A stretch of DNA of 64,000 bases from Symbiodinium natans (GCA_905221605.1 CAJNDS010000413.1:760112-824111); one strand, 5' to 3'. Shown: positions 1 to 10,728, numbered from the stretch's first letter. The notes: a model not told the origin generated them from the sequence alone. Translations and numbers: made by a program.

Positions 1-504
1 TTAAGAGGGAGTATCGTAGGGGGTACGATAATTTCCATGAAGGACTGTCAGTATACGGGGGAACATTCCAACCTATAACCTGTAACTCGCCCCGGTCCCT
101 AAAACCTAAACAATCACTGCAGCCCTCAGCTGGGCCTAGACCCCCATGAAACCCCAAACCCAAAACTCCGACAGAACCCTAAACCTTAAATCCGAAACCC
201 TGAACCCTATACCCTAAAACATAAACCCTAAACCCTAAACCTTAAACCCTAAACCCTAAACCCTGAACCCTAAACCCTAAACCCTACACCCTACGCCGCA
301 GCTTTCGGGTTGGTGCCAAGGTTCTCGTCCAGCGAGCATCTGTTCTCGTCGACCAGTGCCAAGCGCCTCGGGCGGCCCTCACAACCCACAAGGGGGTTTA
401 GGGTTTAGGGTTTAGGATTTAGGATTTAGGGTTTAGGGCTTAGGGTTTAGGGTTTAGGGCTTCGGGCTTTGGGTTTAGGGTTTAGGGTTCAGGAGTTCTT
501 ACAG

Positions 505-573
505 TGAAGAGGCAGAGTCGAGAGCAGCTCGCCGCCCTTGGGGGGCGTGGCGAACAAGCCCAGCCATGTCTGG
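505..573 (+). CDS. Putative exon, unknown protein
   Basis: GC-rich block between telomere-like arrays. Acceptor cttacag is followed by an open frame (KRQSREQLAAL...) and a GTTAGT donor. Phase 1 out, so it does not join directly to the exon at 1079; a basic block near 846-918 (LLLVRFRRKKLRDWKN) may lie between. Function not recognised. Confidence 0.35.
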
Positions 574-1078
574 GTTAGTGCTTCTGAGCCTTAAAACGGC
601 TTGTTCATCTTGCGGACCAGCTATGACATGTGGAACTCCCTCATGAATCACTCGGAACCAAGCCCCAAACCCTAAACCCCAAACCCCAAACCCTAAACCC
701 TAAACCCTAAACCCCAAACCCTAAACCCAAACCCCAAACCCCAAACCCTAAACCCTCCCCTCCAAACCTACAGTATAGGATCCCCAAACCACAGGCCATC
801 CTCTCAGGCAGTTCTTGCGCAGTCCTGAACCTTTGTCTTTGATCCCCCCCGGGGAGGCTAGCAGGCTCCTTCTGGTAAGGTTCCGTAGGAAGAAGCTCCG
901 CGACTGGAAGAACTCCCGTTTAGGGTTAGGGTTTAGGGTTTAGGGTTTCGGGTTTATAAGGGTTAAGGGTTTAGGGTTTATAGGGTTCCGTGACCCATTC
1001 GCCACAACAACGGGAGCACACTCCATTCTTAGGTAGATTACAAGGGGGAACCTGGTCCCTGAAACCGTCCCTGCCTAG

Positions 1079-2737
1079 GATCGGCTTCGCGGTGCCCATG
1101 TACTGGGTCATGGACGTGCCTTTGCAAGATGCCTCCAATCCTTGCGGGTTTAGGGTTAGGGTTTAGGGTCAGGGTTTAGGATTTAGGGTTTAGGGCTTGG
1201 GGTTTAGGATCATTTCGTTTTCAGTTCCTGAATGGGTGGGGGGTGGCTTGGGTGCGGGGGAAGCAAGTGGATATGTCGCTCGGCTCCATTGACATCACCT
1301 TTTCGTAGCTTTTGTGCAGATGTCCCGCACAGTAGTCCAAAAGGTCCATGTACCGATATGGCTATACTTGGGCCTTAAAGGGGTTCCTATGTAGTAGCTT
1401 TAGGGCCCAAGTATACTTTGCAAGTGCTCCTTAAACCCTAAACCCTAAACCCTAGACCGTGTACCACGTAGGTACATGGACCCTTATAGGGCAATTGAAA
1501 AATGGATCATGGAGAGTCAGGGCTTTTGCGGCTTGCGGATCAGGCTCGGGTAGGGCCGTGTCGGCCTCCCCCAAGCTAGGGGCTTACGGTTTAGGGTCAC
1601 TGAAAAATTTACTTGGGCCCCCAATGCTGCGAAATGGGAACCTTTTAAGGCTCAAGTACATACAATATGAGAACATGGGCCCTAAACCCCAAACCCCAAA
1701 CCCTGAAAACCCTTTGAAATCTGCAGCAAGGTGACCATGAACGTGCTTCAGACGCCGCACCGTGCGCTTGTCTCGGACTTGGCTACAGTTGAGCAGCAGG
1801 TGCCCATGCAGGCCCTTCAGCACCCTAAACCCTAATCCCTAAACCCTAGTCCCTAAACCCTAAACCCTAAACCCTAAACCCTAAACCCTAATCCCTAAAC
1901 CCTAAACCCTAAACCCTAGTCCCTAAACCCTAAACCCGAGACCCCAAGAGCCCTAAGCCCTAAACTAGGACCAAAAGTAGGCCTTTTATTCTCTTGTTTT
2001 TAAGGGCTTGGATTCCCTTAAAAGGCCCTTCAAGCCCGAACAAGGGCACCCGTTTATTCCTAGCTACAATGCTAAACCCCAAAACCTGAATCCTAAGCCC
2101 TGAACCAGAAGCCGCGTTTGAAAAACCTATCGTTGACACCCCAAACCCTCCCAACCCCCAAAATATCCCTTCGCCCCCCCCCCCCCCCCCCCCAAGCCTG
2201 AACCTCCACCAAGACCTCTAACGCTGCTTTAGTTTTTTGGTATAAAATGAGGTTCCCCAAGCAGGAACTTGCAATTAGCGAGCTTCAGGAAACAGGATGC
2301 CTTCAGCCTCTTGATGCTTTGTCTATAGTATCCTTAAGATGCTTCATCTTGATTTATTCTGTAAAACCCACAAGAAGTCTAGTTGTTTGGGCCCACACTG
2401 ACCAGATGCCGATGGCTCCGATGTTTATAAGTTGCTGACGGCTTCGGGGCCTTTTGGGTGTCATGCTTGAGCTGGGTTTAGGGTTAAGGGTTAGGGTTTA
2501 GGGTTGATGGTTTCCGAAAATTGGGGAGGCGGAGGGGGGGGGGGTACCTTATTGGGGGCCTTATTGTAAGGGCATCCTACTATTTGGGTTTTTTTTGGGG
2601 GTCCTGTATTTTCGTAACCCATATGACATCCGCAGCTCGATACAAACACTATTCTGGAGGTGGTGTTTGTCGTGATCATGTCGATCGGCAATTTCCTCGG
2701 CTACTCCATCATGCAGCTTCCTGACTGCCTCTACTAG
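1079..2737 (+). CDS. Three-exon chain, C-terminal part of a membrane protein
   Basis: Exons 1079-1147, 1727-1799 and 2636-2737 agree in phase (2, 0, then stop TAG at 2735-2737). Exon 1 starts after ctgcctag and leaves on a telomeric GTTTAG donor; exon 2 uses ctgcag; exon 3 uses a cgcag acceptor 6 bp after a family G element. The peptide begins IGFAVPMYWVMDVPL and ends in a hydrophobic stretch EVVFVVIMSIGNFLGYSI typical of a membrane helix. Introns hold family C copies, telomeric repeat and the G element. The protein is not recognised; membrane location is inferred from composition. Confidence 0.5.
1338..1487. mobile_element. Family C element split by telomeric repeat
   Basis: aaggtccatgtaccgatatgg...acttgggcctt / agggcccaagtata...aggtacatggaccctt; the right arm is interrupted by CCCTAAA units at 1434-1455. 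Confidence 0.65.
2511..2630. mobile_element. Family G element
   Basis: tttccgaaaattgggg...ggtaccttattggg / ggtcctgtattttcgtaa. Confidence 0.7.
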
Positions 2738-3121
2738 AGTGTTGTTCTAGGGGTTTTGTTCTTGTGCGCTGCGCCGGGGGGGGGAGGGGGGGGTTGCTCA
2801 ACAAAGACAAAATCACAGCGTCTCGGGCTGCTGGTACCCAAGCCCGAAAAACGGAGGGCTGTGAGCTTAGTAGAGTTCGGGACTGAGAGTTTAGGGTTTC
2901 GGGTTTGGGCCCTTACCTTAAGAAACAAAGATGCCCAGCAACGTCTTCTCGCATGCAACTTGGGAGCCCGCAGAACTTACAACTGTCCACAGCTCCAGGG
3001 TTTAGGGTTTAAGGTTTAGGGTTTAGGGTGTAGGGTGTAGGGTTTAGGGTTTAGGGGATAGCTCAAGGTGGGGGCTTCAGGCCATGTCACCTCGGGAGTG
3101 TTGATTCAGAGGGTCCCTTCG

Positions 3122-3125
3122 CAGC

Positions 3126-3197
<72 letters not shown>

Positions 3198-3222
3198 CGT
3201 AGTAGTCGTAGTAGTAGTAGTG

Positions 3223-3287
<65 letters not shown>

Positions 3288-3300
3288 GACTACTACGACG

Positions 3301-3352
<52 letters not shown>
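3122..3352. repeat. (GTA)n head-to-head with (CTA)n: giant hairpin
   Basis: About 33 AGT units, centre near 3220, then about 43 ACT units; a few TCG interruptions on both sides. It yields poly-T, poly-V and poly-S/Y frames, none real. A family N element follows directly. Confidence 0.95.
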
Positions 3353-3377
3353 TTAGTAATAATAAGAATAATAGTGT

Positions 3378-3700
3378 TTTTCTTCTTAAGGGCAATGTAG
3401 GGATTATATTTGTTCATTCTTTTGGGGTTCTTAAGCAAATAGGAGACTAGGGAATCAGGTATCCACAGACCATCCCAAATGGGGCTTGTGGGGTAAGAGT
3501 ACTGCACATGGAACCTCGGGCCTTTGGCTTAGGAGGAGCGTTCAAGGTTACCCGGCTCTCTTGGAATTACTTCGCATCAACTATGTACGCCCCCCCGACC
3601 CCCCCAAACAAAAAGCGAACAGATTCTTCCTAACAAGGGCAATATAGGTCGTACTATCTATCATTTTTGTGGTGGTTCCTAAGCAAATAGTAGTCAAGGA
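3378..3700. mobile_element. Two family N elements
   Basis: Copies 3378-3450 and 3632-3700 share aagggcaat(g/a)tagg and cttaagcaaatag; others at 10999-11066 and 48573-48735, each next to a microsatellite or homopolymer. Confidence 0.6.
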
Positions 3701-3708
3701 TCTATGAG

Positions 3709-3790
3709 ATACCCGTGGAGCACATGTTCACGCTCATGCTGACTCTTGGCCACGCAGAGGCTTGTGATACGTCAAGCGTGCGCAAGCGCG
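3709..3790 (+). CDS. Putative exon, possible ABC-transporter NBD segment
   Basis: Open frame IPVEHMFTLMLTLGHAEACD followed by TSSVRKRG, ending at a telomeric GTTTAG donor. The order hydrophobic helix, LGHxEACDT, basic R/K-R-G resembles the stretch just before the ABC signature in ABCG-type transporters (known pattern: LGLxxxADTxVG...RGVSGGERKR). The signature itself would be in the next exon, which I could not find. Family assignment is a guess from a short match. Confidence 0.35.
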
Positions 3791-3992
3791 GTTTAGGGTC
3801 TAGCGGTTTAGGGTTAAAGTTTAGGGTTTAGGGTTTATGTTCAGGGTTCAGGTTTCAAGTTGTTCCAAAGGGGGGGAGGTGTGCGCGCCTTCCTCTGAAG
3901 CACGAGAAGCGGAACAGCGAGTTTCGGCTGACGGGGGTCGTTTAAGCTCCTACCACTTTACCCTTTGTTGTTTTGGTTCAAAGTTCCCTTAC

Positions 3993-4084
3993 CCTAAGGG
4001 TCCATGTGCCTTATTATTGTGTGCTCGGGCCGTAAAGTCTTTAAGGCCCAAGTATACCCCATTTAGGTACATGGACCCTTAGGG
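3993..4084. mobile_element. Family C element
   Basis: Inverted ends aagggtccatgt / acatggaccctt with inner ggcccaagtata arm. Confidence 0.7.
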
Positions 4085-4477
4085 TTCTAAAGTGACCAAC
4101 CGGCCCTTATTATAGCATGGTTACTTGGCTAAGAAAAGAAAAGCAGCCTAAGGGTCTTGGAACAAAGGAAAGAGTATTCAGAACCCCTTTTACAGTTCCC
4201 AACCTCTCTCACCCCACGTGGGTAGTCTGAAAGAGGGTCCCTTTTGAGGGTCCTTTTAAAAAGATGCCGTACTACAAATTAGGACCCCGCATTCCCCCAA
4301 ACCCTAAACCACTTAGTCTAATTAGTCTAATTTTGAAAACTACCCACTCCTGTGATGCCCTGTAGTGCCCTGTTTTTTTGGGGTGGGGGGGGGGGGGTTA
4401 GGGATGGTTAGGGTTTAGGGTTGGGGGGGTTGAGGTCCCCTTTTTCAGCAAAAGAGGGCATCCTTGTTCAATCGTAA

Positions 4478-4588
4478 TAGCATGCTCGAGTTCTCATAGC
4501 TCTCTGAGGATGATCTGCGCGCTGAATACGCTGTGCATCGCTGTCCAGTTCTCTGTAGCCAAGGAGGCAGCATGGCTCTTGCTTGTTT
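4478..4588 (+). CDS. Putative exon, frame uncertain
   Basis: Unique block after ctcatag. One frame reads LSEDDLRAEYAVHRCPVLC, a second is hydrophobic (ICALNTLCIAVQFSV), and the minus strand is also open (60 codons). Which strand codes cannot be decided from sequence alone. Confidence 0.25.
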
Positions 4589-4774
4589 AGGGGTTCACGG
4601 TCGGGGATGCAAGCCGGCAGGGTCATCTGCAGGATCGGACAACTCAGCAAGTAGCTAGAAAATACGGTTAAAAGTGCCCCTAAGAAAAGGCTCTAACTCG
4701 GGTTCTCCTATGGTACCTTACTCAACAACCCCACGTACCAACCACTTGCCAAGTCCCTGATCCTCCAAGCAGGA

Positions 4775-5055
4775 GAAACCCGAAACCGGCATTCAGAGGA
4801 AGGTGCCATAGGCGCCCCTTCCAACGACGCCCCAGTGGGATGCGGCTTGTTAGGTGTGTGCATGGTTATATGGGGGTTGTTGAACATGATGGGTCCTTGT
4901 ATCAAAATGGGAGCCTCAGAAGTAACAAATTTGAGACCTTCCATGCGCAAGGAGTTTAATTTAAGGCTTAAGGCTGTTGTTGCCAGAGTCATGGTGCATC
5001 GCACCCAAAACCTAAACGAACTGGACACAAGCGTAACTAATCAGAAGGGGAGGGC
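4775..5055. other. Unique 280 bp block open on both strands
   Basis: No telomeric repeat inside. The plus strand reads CGLLGVCMVIWGLLNMM then a basic tail; the minus strand reads MTLATTALSLKLNSLRMEGL and onward. It could be an exon on either strand or an unrecognised mobile element. Confidence 0.25.
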
Positions 5056-5155
5056 ACCCGGGCGGGGGTGGGGGGTGGGTTGCTGCCCTTTTCTCTCAGG
5101 GTTTTCTATGTCACACTGGGCAAATCTTGAACCCGAAGCCCGCAGTGCAAACCCT

Positions 5156-5370
5156 AAACGCTAAACCCTAAACCCTAAACCCTAAACCCTAAACCCTAAA
5201 CCTAAAACCCTAAACCCTAAACCCTAAACCCTAAACCCTAAACCCTAAACCCTAAACCCTAAACCTAACCCTAAACCCTAAACCCTAAACCCTAAACCCT
5301 AAACCCTAAACCCTAAACCCTAAACCCTAAACCCTAAACCCTAAACCCTAAACCCTAAACCCTAAACCCT
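5156..5370 (+). repeat. Telomere-like array (CCCTAAA)n
   Basis: About 30 nearly perfect CCCTAAA units with rare CCTAAA slips, directly upstream of the exon at 5384. One of the longest arrays in the window. Confidence 0.95.
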
Positions 5371-5383
5371 CACCGAGAGCCAG

Positions 5384-5454
5384 GTTCCCCTGAAGAAGGG
5401 GGAGGATGCAGAGGGAGGCTGCTGCGCTCCAGCCACGCGGCTGCACCCTGCATG
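5384..5454 (+). CDS. Putative exon, unknown protein
   Basis: After the CCCTAAA array, gccag acceptor, phase 0 in; frame VPLKKGEDAEGGCCAPATRL; perfect-looking GTAAGA donor at 5455, phase 2 out. Hydrophilic, with a double Cys. Not recognised. Confidence 0.5.
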
Positions 5455-5639
5455 GTAAGACCCGACCCAGAGAGCCCAATTTCGAGGTTTAGGGTTTAGG
5501 GTTTAGGGTTCAGGGTTTAGGGTTTAGGGTTTAGGGTTTAGGGTTTGGGGTAATAGGGGTACCTTATTCGGGTTCTTTTTTTAAGAGGATCTTACTACTT
5601 AGGGGGTCTTTTTTAGGGGTCCCCGATTAGCGTAAACTC

Positions 5640-5753
5640 CCATATCCCTTGATTAGGGAATACTATACCGTGTACCTTAAATTGCCTTAAATCATATAGG
5701 GATCCTTCATCTGAAGGGTATATTCCTTATTCAAGGGGTATTGGGCTCTTTGG
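5640..5753. mobile_element. Family D element
   Basis: ccttaaatcatatagggatcctt core; right end ggggtattgggctctttggg. Confidence 0.65.
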
Positions 5754-6502
5754 GACTGTTCGGTTAGGTTCCCTTACAGTTTACAAGCCCCAATAACAAC
5801 CCCTAAACCCTGAACCCTGAACCCTGAACCCTAAACCCTAAACCAAAAACCCTAAACCCTAAACCCTAAACCCCAGCCCCATTTGCTCTTAGGTCACTCT
5901 AAGGGCTCTAGAGGCTGAAGACAGGTGGTGATGGAGGTCAGCAGCCAGGATGTGAGAAAGGAATGAAGAGTCCCCCCCCCCCCCCCCCACCCCCCTTACC
6001 CCCAAAGATCCCAGCGGAAGGACCCCAAAACCCTAATCCCGAAACTTTAAACGCGAACCCGAGAAGCCTTTCACAAGCCCTGAAGCACACCGCAGCCTGA
6101 ACGGGTTTAGACTTTAGTATAGGCCATAAGGGTTTCGGCCCTAGGAATCCGAATCCTGCACCGCAGGTGCTTAGGGTTCGAGTGTTCGGGGTTTTGGGTT
6201 TTGGGCTTATTTTGGTGTACGAACCTGCACGCTGCCCTTATTTACCTAACTAAAACCTGTTGGGGTTCCCTGTTTAGGGGCTCGGTCAATTACCTGGAGT
6301 CTTGCGTGTTCTTCCGACTAACTTTGAGCAGTGACTACATACACAGCAACCAGAATTTTTCAAAAACATAAATCCAGACCACAAGACAAACACCAATATC
6401 ATAGAGCCTGCCCAAAACCCCAACAGTAACTTTTGAAACCTCGAAGCTTAACCCCGCAAGTGCACCCGAAGCCCTAAGCCCCCAAAGCCCCAAATCCTAC
6501 GT

Positions 6503-6605
6503 TGGTAGTCCAGTGGTACCCTTTACCCCCTTTTTTAGGTTCTAAAGGTATCCGACCCCAAAAGGGTGCCCTTATTCTTATTATAATATGACTACTGGGC
6601 TACCA
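6503..6605. mobile_element. Family F2 element
   Basis: ttggtagtccagtggtaccc / gactactgggctaccaa. Confidence 0.75.
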
Positions 6606-6629
6606 AGCCACTCTCAAAGGATTCAGACT

Positions 6630-6835
6630 CGTACCCCCAAGGTTGCACCCCTAAAGGTTCCCCCTTAAGATACTCCTACTATGGCCCTTATATTCCCTTA
6701 GGGTTCCTTCTGAAAGGAACCCCAACACCCAAGATTAGAACCTTAAGGGATACTCCGCATATCGCCCTTATATTCCTTTAGAGAGCCTTTTAAAAAGGGA
6801 CCCCAACACCCAAGGGTATAACCTTAAGGGTCCAA
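6630..6835. mobile_element. Family P compound element
   Basis: cccaaggttgcacccctaaa...caagggtataaccttaagggtcc with an internal tandem of gatactcc..cccttatattccttta; relative at 31148-31222. Confidence 0.55.
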
Positions 6836-6850
6836 TGGCTAAACCTGCAG

Positions 6851-6907
6851 GTCTTGAGCATCCTCTCATCCATCCGAGGCTCGCAGGGAGAAATTACTTT
6901 TCCTGCG
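6851..6907 (+). CDS. Putative exon, possible ABC ATPase Walker A-distal strand
   Basis: cctgcag acceptor, phase 0 to 0, donor GTTCAG. Peptide VLSILSSIRGSQGEITFPA matches the spacing that follows the P-loop lysine in ABC ATPases (LLxILxGxxxxxxGEIxFxG). With the exon at 3709 it could form NBD2 of a full-size transporter, but intervening exons were not found. Low-certainty family call. Confidence 0.4.
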
Positions 6908-7361
6908 GTTCAGGGTTTAGGGTTTTGGGTTGCCCAAAACCGAACCCTAATAAGCCCTAAGCCCTAAACCGTTCGATGCTACAGCCCCCAACCCGAAACC
7001 CCAGTATAGTTGGAGCCTGTCTTTTGTGGTTCGGGGGGCATGTTTGCTGCTGCCATCTCTGCACCTTCCTCGCTGGGAGGGTTTGGGGGGGCGGGCGGGG
7101 GTCGGGGGGGGGGGGGGGTCCCTACTTACCTCTTTTACTCCTATGAGTCTTATGGTAGCCTTAACCCTAAACCTAAAAACCCTAAACCCTCAGCCCTAAA
7201 CCCTTATGTGAGGCCCCAAGTGAGAAATCCTTTTGCGAGGCATGCCCTGCTTGCTCTACCACTTGGCTTTTGTCCAGTGCCTGGTGTGGAGCCATGGCAT
7301 GCACCACTGCTTGAGTGTTTACATAGGGTTTGGGGTTTGGGGTTTAGGGTTTAGGGTTTAA

Positions 7362-7482
7362 GTGCTTATTGACCCAATTATAACTGTACTTATACCCCAA
7401 TTGTAACCACGTTAGGGTACTTCAGGGGCTTGTAACTGGGTTATAAGTACAGTTGAAACAGGCTTATAAGTACCATGAGCCC
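7362..7482. mobile_element. Family A element
   Basis: ccaattataactgtacttata / tataagtacagttg...taagtaccatgagc; left end worn. Confidence 0.65.
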
Positions 7483-7820
7483 CCAAGCGCTGGCAATGTT
7501 GAGACCCGTCATTGTGGTGTTTATTGTTGTTCTTGATCTGCACGGCATAAAGAGAAATGCAGGCATCCCCAAAAGCTAGAACTACGCGCAGATGTCTAGG
7601 TAGGAAGCAGAAGTTCGTGGGTATGTGCACAGGCACGTGCCGTGTGTGTACACGATCTGTATGATACCCTAAGCCCCAAGGCGTGGACTGAATTCAGGCT
7701 GTCGGGGTGCAGGATCTAGCAATGGAGTTGGGCTTTAGGGTTTGTAGGGTCTTGGGGTTTCGGGATTCCACGCCCGAAGCCCGCAAACGGTCCGAAGCCT
7801 GAAAACAAAAGTAATACCAG

Positions 7821-7952
7821 GCGAGCTTTACTAATGAAGCCCATGTGAGGATCGGCAACACTGCCTGGCAGTACTACTCGGAGCAGTGGTTTGCAATCTC
7901 CGTCTACCAAGGCGAGAGCAAGTATTTTGCTCACGTGTGGATTCGTGTATGA
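7821..7952 (+). CDS. Terminal exon, unknown protein
   Basis: Acceptor ataccag at 7820; frame of 43 codons (ASFTNEAHVRIGNTAWQYY, then SEQWFAISVYQGESKYFAHV) to TGA at 7950-7952. Composition is strongly protein-like, rich in aromatic residues, no repeat content. A GTGTGG donor at 7935 is an alternative end. Not recognised. The AT-rich microsatellite block follows immediately. Confidence 0.55.
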   Translation, partial: ASFTNEAHVRIGNTAWQYYSEQWFAISVYQGESKYFAHVWIRV

Positions 7953-7959
7953 CAGTTCG

Positions 7960-8087
7960 GTAGACGTGTATATCTATCTGTCTATCTATCTTTGTATGTA
8001 TGTATATATATATATATACACATGTATTTTATTTATATTGTTTAGTATGTATGTGCATGTATACATTTGTACAGTTATAAACACACG

Positions 8088-8124
<37 letters not shown>

Positions 8125-8340
8125 TATACATGTACACACTCCTTCGTTCATTCTCTATATGTTCGTACGTCTATAAATAAATGCATATATATATATATAT
8201 TTATTTATTTATGTATGTATGTATGTATGTATGTATGTATGTATGTATGCATGTATTTGTAAACCAAACGGTATATACACACATATATATGAATATATGT
8301 ACACATATTTATTTTAAGTAATGTTGATAATAGTATTAAC
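7960..8340. repeat. AT-rich microsatellite block
   Basis: Mixed (TATC)n, (TA)n, (CA)n and (GTAT)n, including about eight ATGT/GTAT units at 8210-8250. No genes; the long frame here is repeat translation. Confidence 0.9.
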
Positions 8341-8371
8341 TAAGACAAACAGCAATAACACCTGTCGGAAG

Positions 8372-8440
8372 TGTCGGCCAAGACGTACAGCCTTCGCCAG
8401 GAGCATGGGCTGGAGGACCCGAAAATACACCCATGTCAGT
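8372..8440 (+). CDS. Possible small exon
   Basis: Unique block; frame KTYSLRQEHGLEDPKIHPCQF to TGA. Flanks are not clean splice sites. A further short open block follows cggcag at 8693 (VISTPLMGRKPNSTMG). Both are weak. Confidence 0.2.
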
Positions 8441-9262
8441 TTTGAAGAGACTTGGGGACGCAAGGCCCTTTAGGAAATTTGAGTTTCAGAGTCGTTCAGG
8501 GAGGGGGGTTCATGGGGGATGGGTACCTAGGGAACCTTAGGAAACCTTAGGGAGTAGCCCAAAACTCAAACACAGACGAGGTATACGACCATGCGACCTG
8601 AGGGTCCTAAACCCTAAACCTTAAACCTGAGCCTCAAGCTCTCTAACCCCTACACCCTTGATACCCCTAAACCCTAAGCACTCTACATTCGGCAGGTGAT
8701 CAGCACGCCGCTGATGGGTCGGAAGCCAAACTCAACTATGGGCGCGGCCCCTTGGATTGAAAGCTATTAGGGTGTTCCTAAAGACTCCTCTGTAGTAGCT
8801 TTTGTATTTATAGAGCAGTATACCACAATCCCCTACAACCAGCCCTTACTATAGAGCCTTCTGGCTGAGACTGCCTTACCACAACACGAAACTGCGTTGC
8901 CATGACCACATGCCGTGTCCACATTCTCCTTGTTGCTACACACCGTTTTTGTTCAATTAAATGTTTCACTTCTTGGTTTGCAGGGAGAACTCAAGAGTTT
9001 CTAGAACGTTGTAGCGTCAGATAGCGATCACCGCTCCCTCCTGGTAAGGCTCAGGCTTGTTCCAGAAAACACCTTGAGCCCTAGAGTTTACTGTTGAGTC
9101 TCGTTGGGTTGCGGGAGAGTAGCCCTAAAACCCTAAACTCTGAGCCGTAAAGTTTAGAAACCCTAAGCCCTAAGCCCTAAACCCTAAACCCTAAACCCTA
9201 ACCCTAAGCCCTAAACCCTAAACCCTAAACCCTAAACCCTAAACCCTAGCTGAGGCGTGCAG

Positions 9263-9508
9263 GCCTTCTCCGAGGGTGGTCAGATGCGCTCGGGGTTCCA
9301 GCTTTTGGCAGCCCTGGCGCTTCTTTGCTTGCGATTTCGGGGGGGCCTTCGACTTTGGTTTAGGGTTTAGGGTTTAGGGTTTAGGGTTTAGGGTTTAGGG
9401 TTTAGGGTTTAGGGTTTAGGGTTTAGGGTTTAGGGTTTAGGGTTTAGGGGTCTTTGCAGACTCTTGCAGCTTTATATCGGGCCTATAGGGTTTACTGTTC
9501 AGCGCTGA
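9263..9508 (+). CDS. Two-exon chain split by a pure telomeric intron, hydrophobic C-terminus
   Basis: Exon 9263-9357 follows ggcgtgcag and reads AFSEGGQMRSGFQLLAALAL then LLCLRFRGGLRL. Intron 9358-9447 (90 bp) is uninterrupted TTTAGGG repeat, starting GTTTAG and ending TTTAG. Exon 9448-9508 completes a Trp codon and reads GLCRLLQLYIGPIGFTVQR to TGA. Both halves are hydrophobic, consistent with one membrane protein; identity unknown. Confidence 0.55.
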
Positions 9509-9592
9509 CCTAATGTTTTTGAGCTAGTAGCCTTGCTCGTTGCGAGTGTGTTCGCAAGATGCAGAGTATCAAAGTTACTTCTTGGGGCTTAT

Positions 9593-9702
9593 CTTGGAAG
9601 CTCTTGTCACTTCGTAAGCCTACTTGTATCCCCTAGAAACCCTCTTAGTAACCCACCTTACTAAGCCTACTTACTAAGTCAAAAGGGCTTCCAAGAGAAT
9701 TC
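9593..9702. mobile_element. Family J element
   Basis: cttggaagctcttgtcactt / agtcaaaagggcttccaag; further copies 11438-11557 and 27039-27152. Confidence 0.75.
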
Positions 9703-9742
9703 TGAAGGGGGGAATCCAGGGCTTAAGCCTCCCCAGTCGCAG

Positions 9743-9812
9743 GTCCCTCCGGGCTTTGCGTTCTCTAAGTTACCCTCTAGGTTGGTCTCGCAAAATGTAT
9801 CGACCAAAGCCC
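9743..9812 (+). CDS. Possible exon
   Basis: After gtcgcag: VPPGFAFSKLPSRLVSQNVS. Open and protein-like, but no clear donor before the telomeric repeat at 9820. Confidence 0.25.
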
Positions 9813-9989
9813 TAAAACATAAACCCTAAACCCGGTCACATTCCGGGTAGGGCCTTGAAGCGAGACAAGAGCTTTTCCTGGAGGAAAGACCCTATGGGAG
9901 TTTGCGAAACCAGGGGTACCCCATTTTAAGGGGATCCTGATTCTATTCTATTTGGGTATAAAAGGCCTACCCCTAGTTTGGGAAATATC

Positions 9990-10139
9990 CATATTCCCCC
10001 AGCTTTGCATGGGATGTTTCTGATAATTCGGGCTTGACGGACCATGTCAATGCCACCCAGCACTAGCAAGGAGCATTCTCCATAGTCTTCGGCGCTGTGG
10101 GTCCCGAACCTAGGTGCCCACGTCAGGCCCCACATCCCG
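9990..10139 (-). CDS. Putative minus-strand exon
   Basis: Minus strand acceptor cccttgcag, then QFFGMWGLTWAPRFGTHS followed by AEDYGECSLLVLGGIDMV; other frames are closed. The frame then runs into family G element 9903-9990, so the exon should end near 9990. A second open piece lies upstream at 10145-10200 but is out of phase across 11 bp, so an indel or pseudogene is possible. Confidence 0.35.
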
Positions 10140-10480
10140 AAAAACTGCAAGGGACCTTCGGATATATAAAGGCGCCACGGTCATCCCCAAATCAAAAACA
10201 AGGAGAATCTGCAAGACCCTCAACCCCCTCCCCACATCATAAGACAAACAGCACATGCTAGTAAGGGCGTGAAGTTGTTTCCTTACACTCCAGAATAACT
10301 TCCTACTGTGCCCACAAACAGCCCTTGAGCTTTTTAATTTTGTAAAGCCTGGGCCGATTGCTTGGGTTATTAGAAGCTGCAAAGTGTCGGGTTTCTTCAG
10401 AATACCTTTCTGAACAGTTCAGAAAGGTGCCATAAGTTGGGACAAAGTAGGTGGGGTTTAAGTGGGTCTTATGGTGTCAG

Positions 10481-10568
10481 ACCATCGGAGCCGAATCATG
10501 CGAGGATCATTGCTCTGCTGCTGGGCACACGGCTGCGCCCGCGCATGATGTATGCGCCGTGCCATCTG
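10481..10568 (+). CDS. Putative Cys-rich exon
   Basis: tggtgtcag acceptor, GTTGCA donor, phase 0 to 1. Peptide TIGAESCEDHCSAAGHTAAP with a third Cys further on suggests an extracytosolic disulfide-bonded segment. An overlapping frame (ARIIALLLGTRLRPRMM) is also open. Not recognised. Confidence 0.4.
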
Positions 10569-10725
10569 GTTGCACATTGGACCGGGCACTTGGCGACTTT
10601 TCGCGTTTACTGTTGCTAACTATCTGCTTTGGCCTTGGAAGAGTAGCCTCTAAACCCTAAACTCTAAACCCTAAACCCTAAACCCTTGCTGCCTGCTCGT
10701 GATCGGCTAGCTGATGTGCGCTGCG

Positions 10726-10728
<3 letters not shown>

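Noticed and set aside
3087-3507. Frames of 102 and 133 aa rich in V/T and S/Y
   Set aside because: Translations of the (GTA)n/(CTA)n microsatellite on both strands.
5156-5370. True chromosome end
   Set aside because: Arrays occur in both orientations throughout the window with genes on both sides, so these are interstitial repeats.
7891-8262. 123 aa Tyr/Ile/Cys-rich frame
   Set aside because: AT microsatellite translation downstream of the real exon 7821-7952.
9360-9447. CRISPR-like array
   Set aside because: Direct 7-mer repeat without spacers; eukaryotic context.
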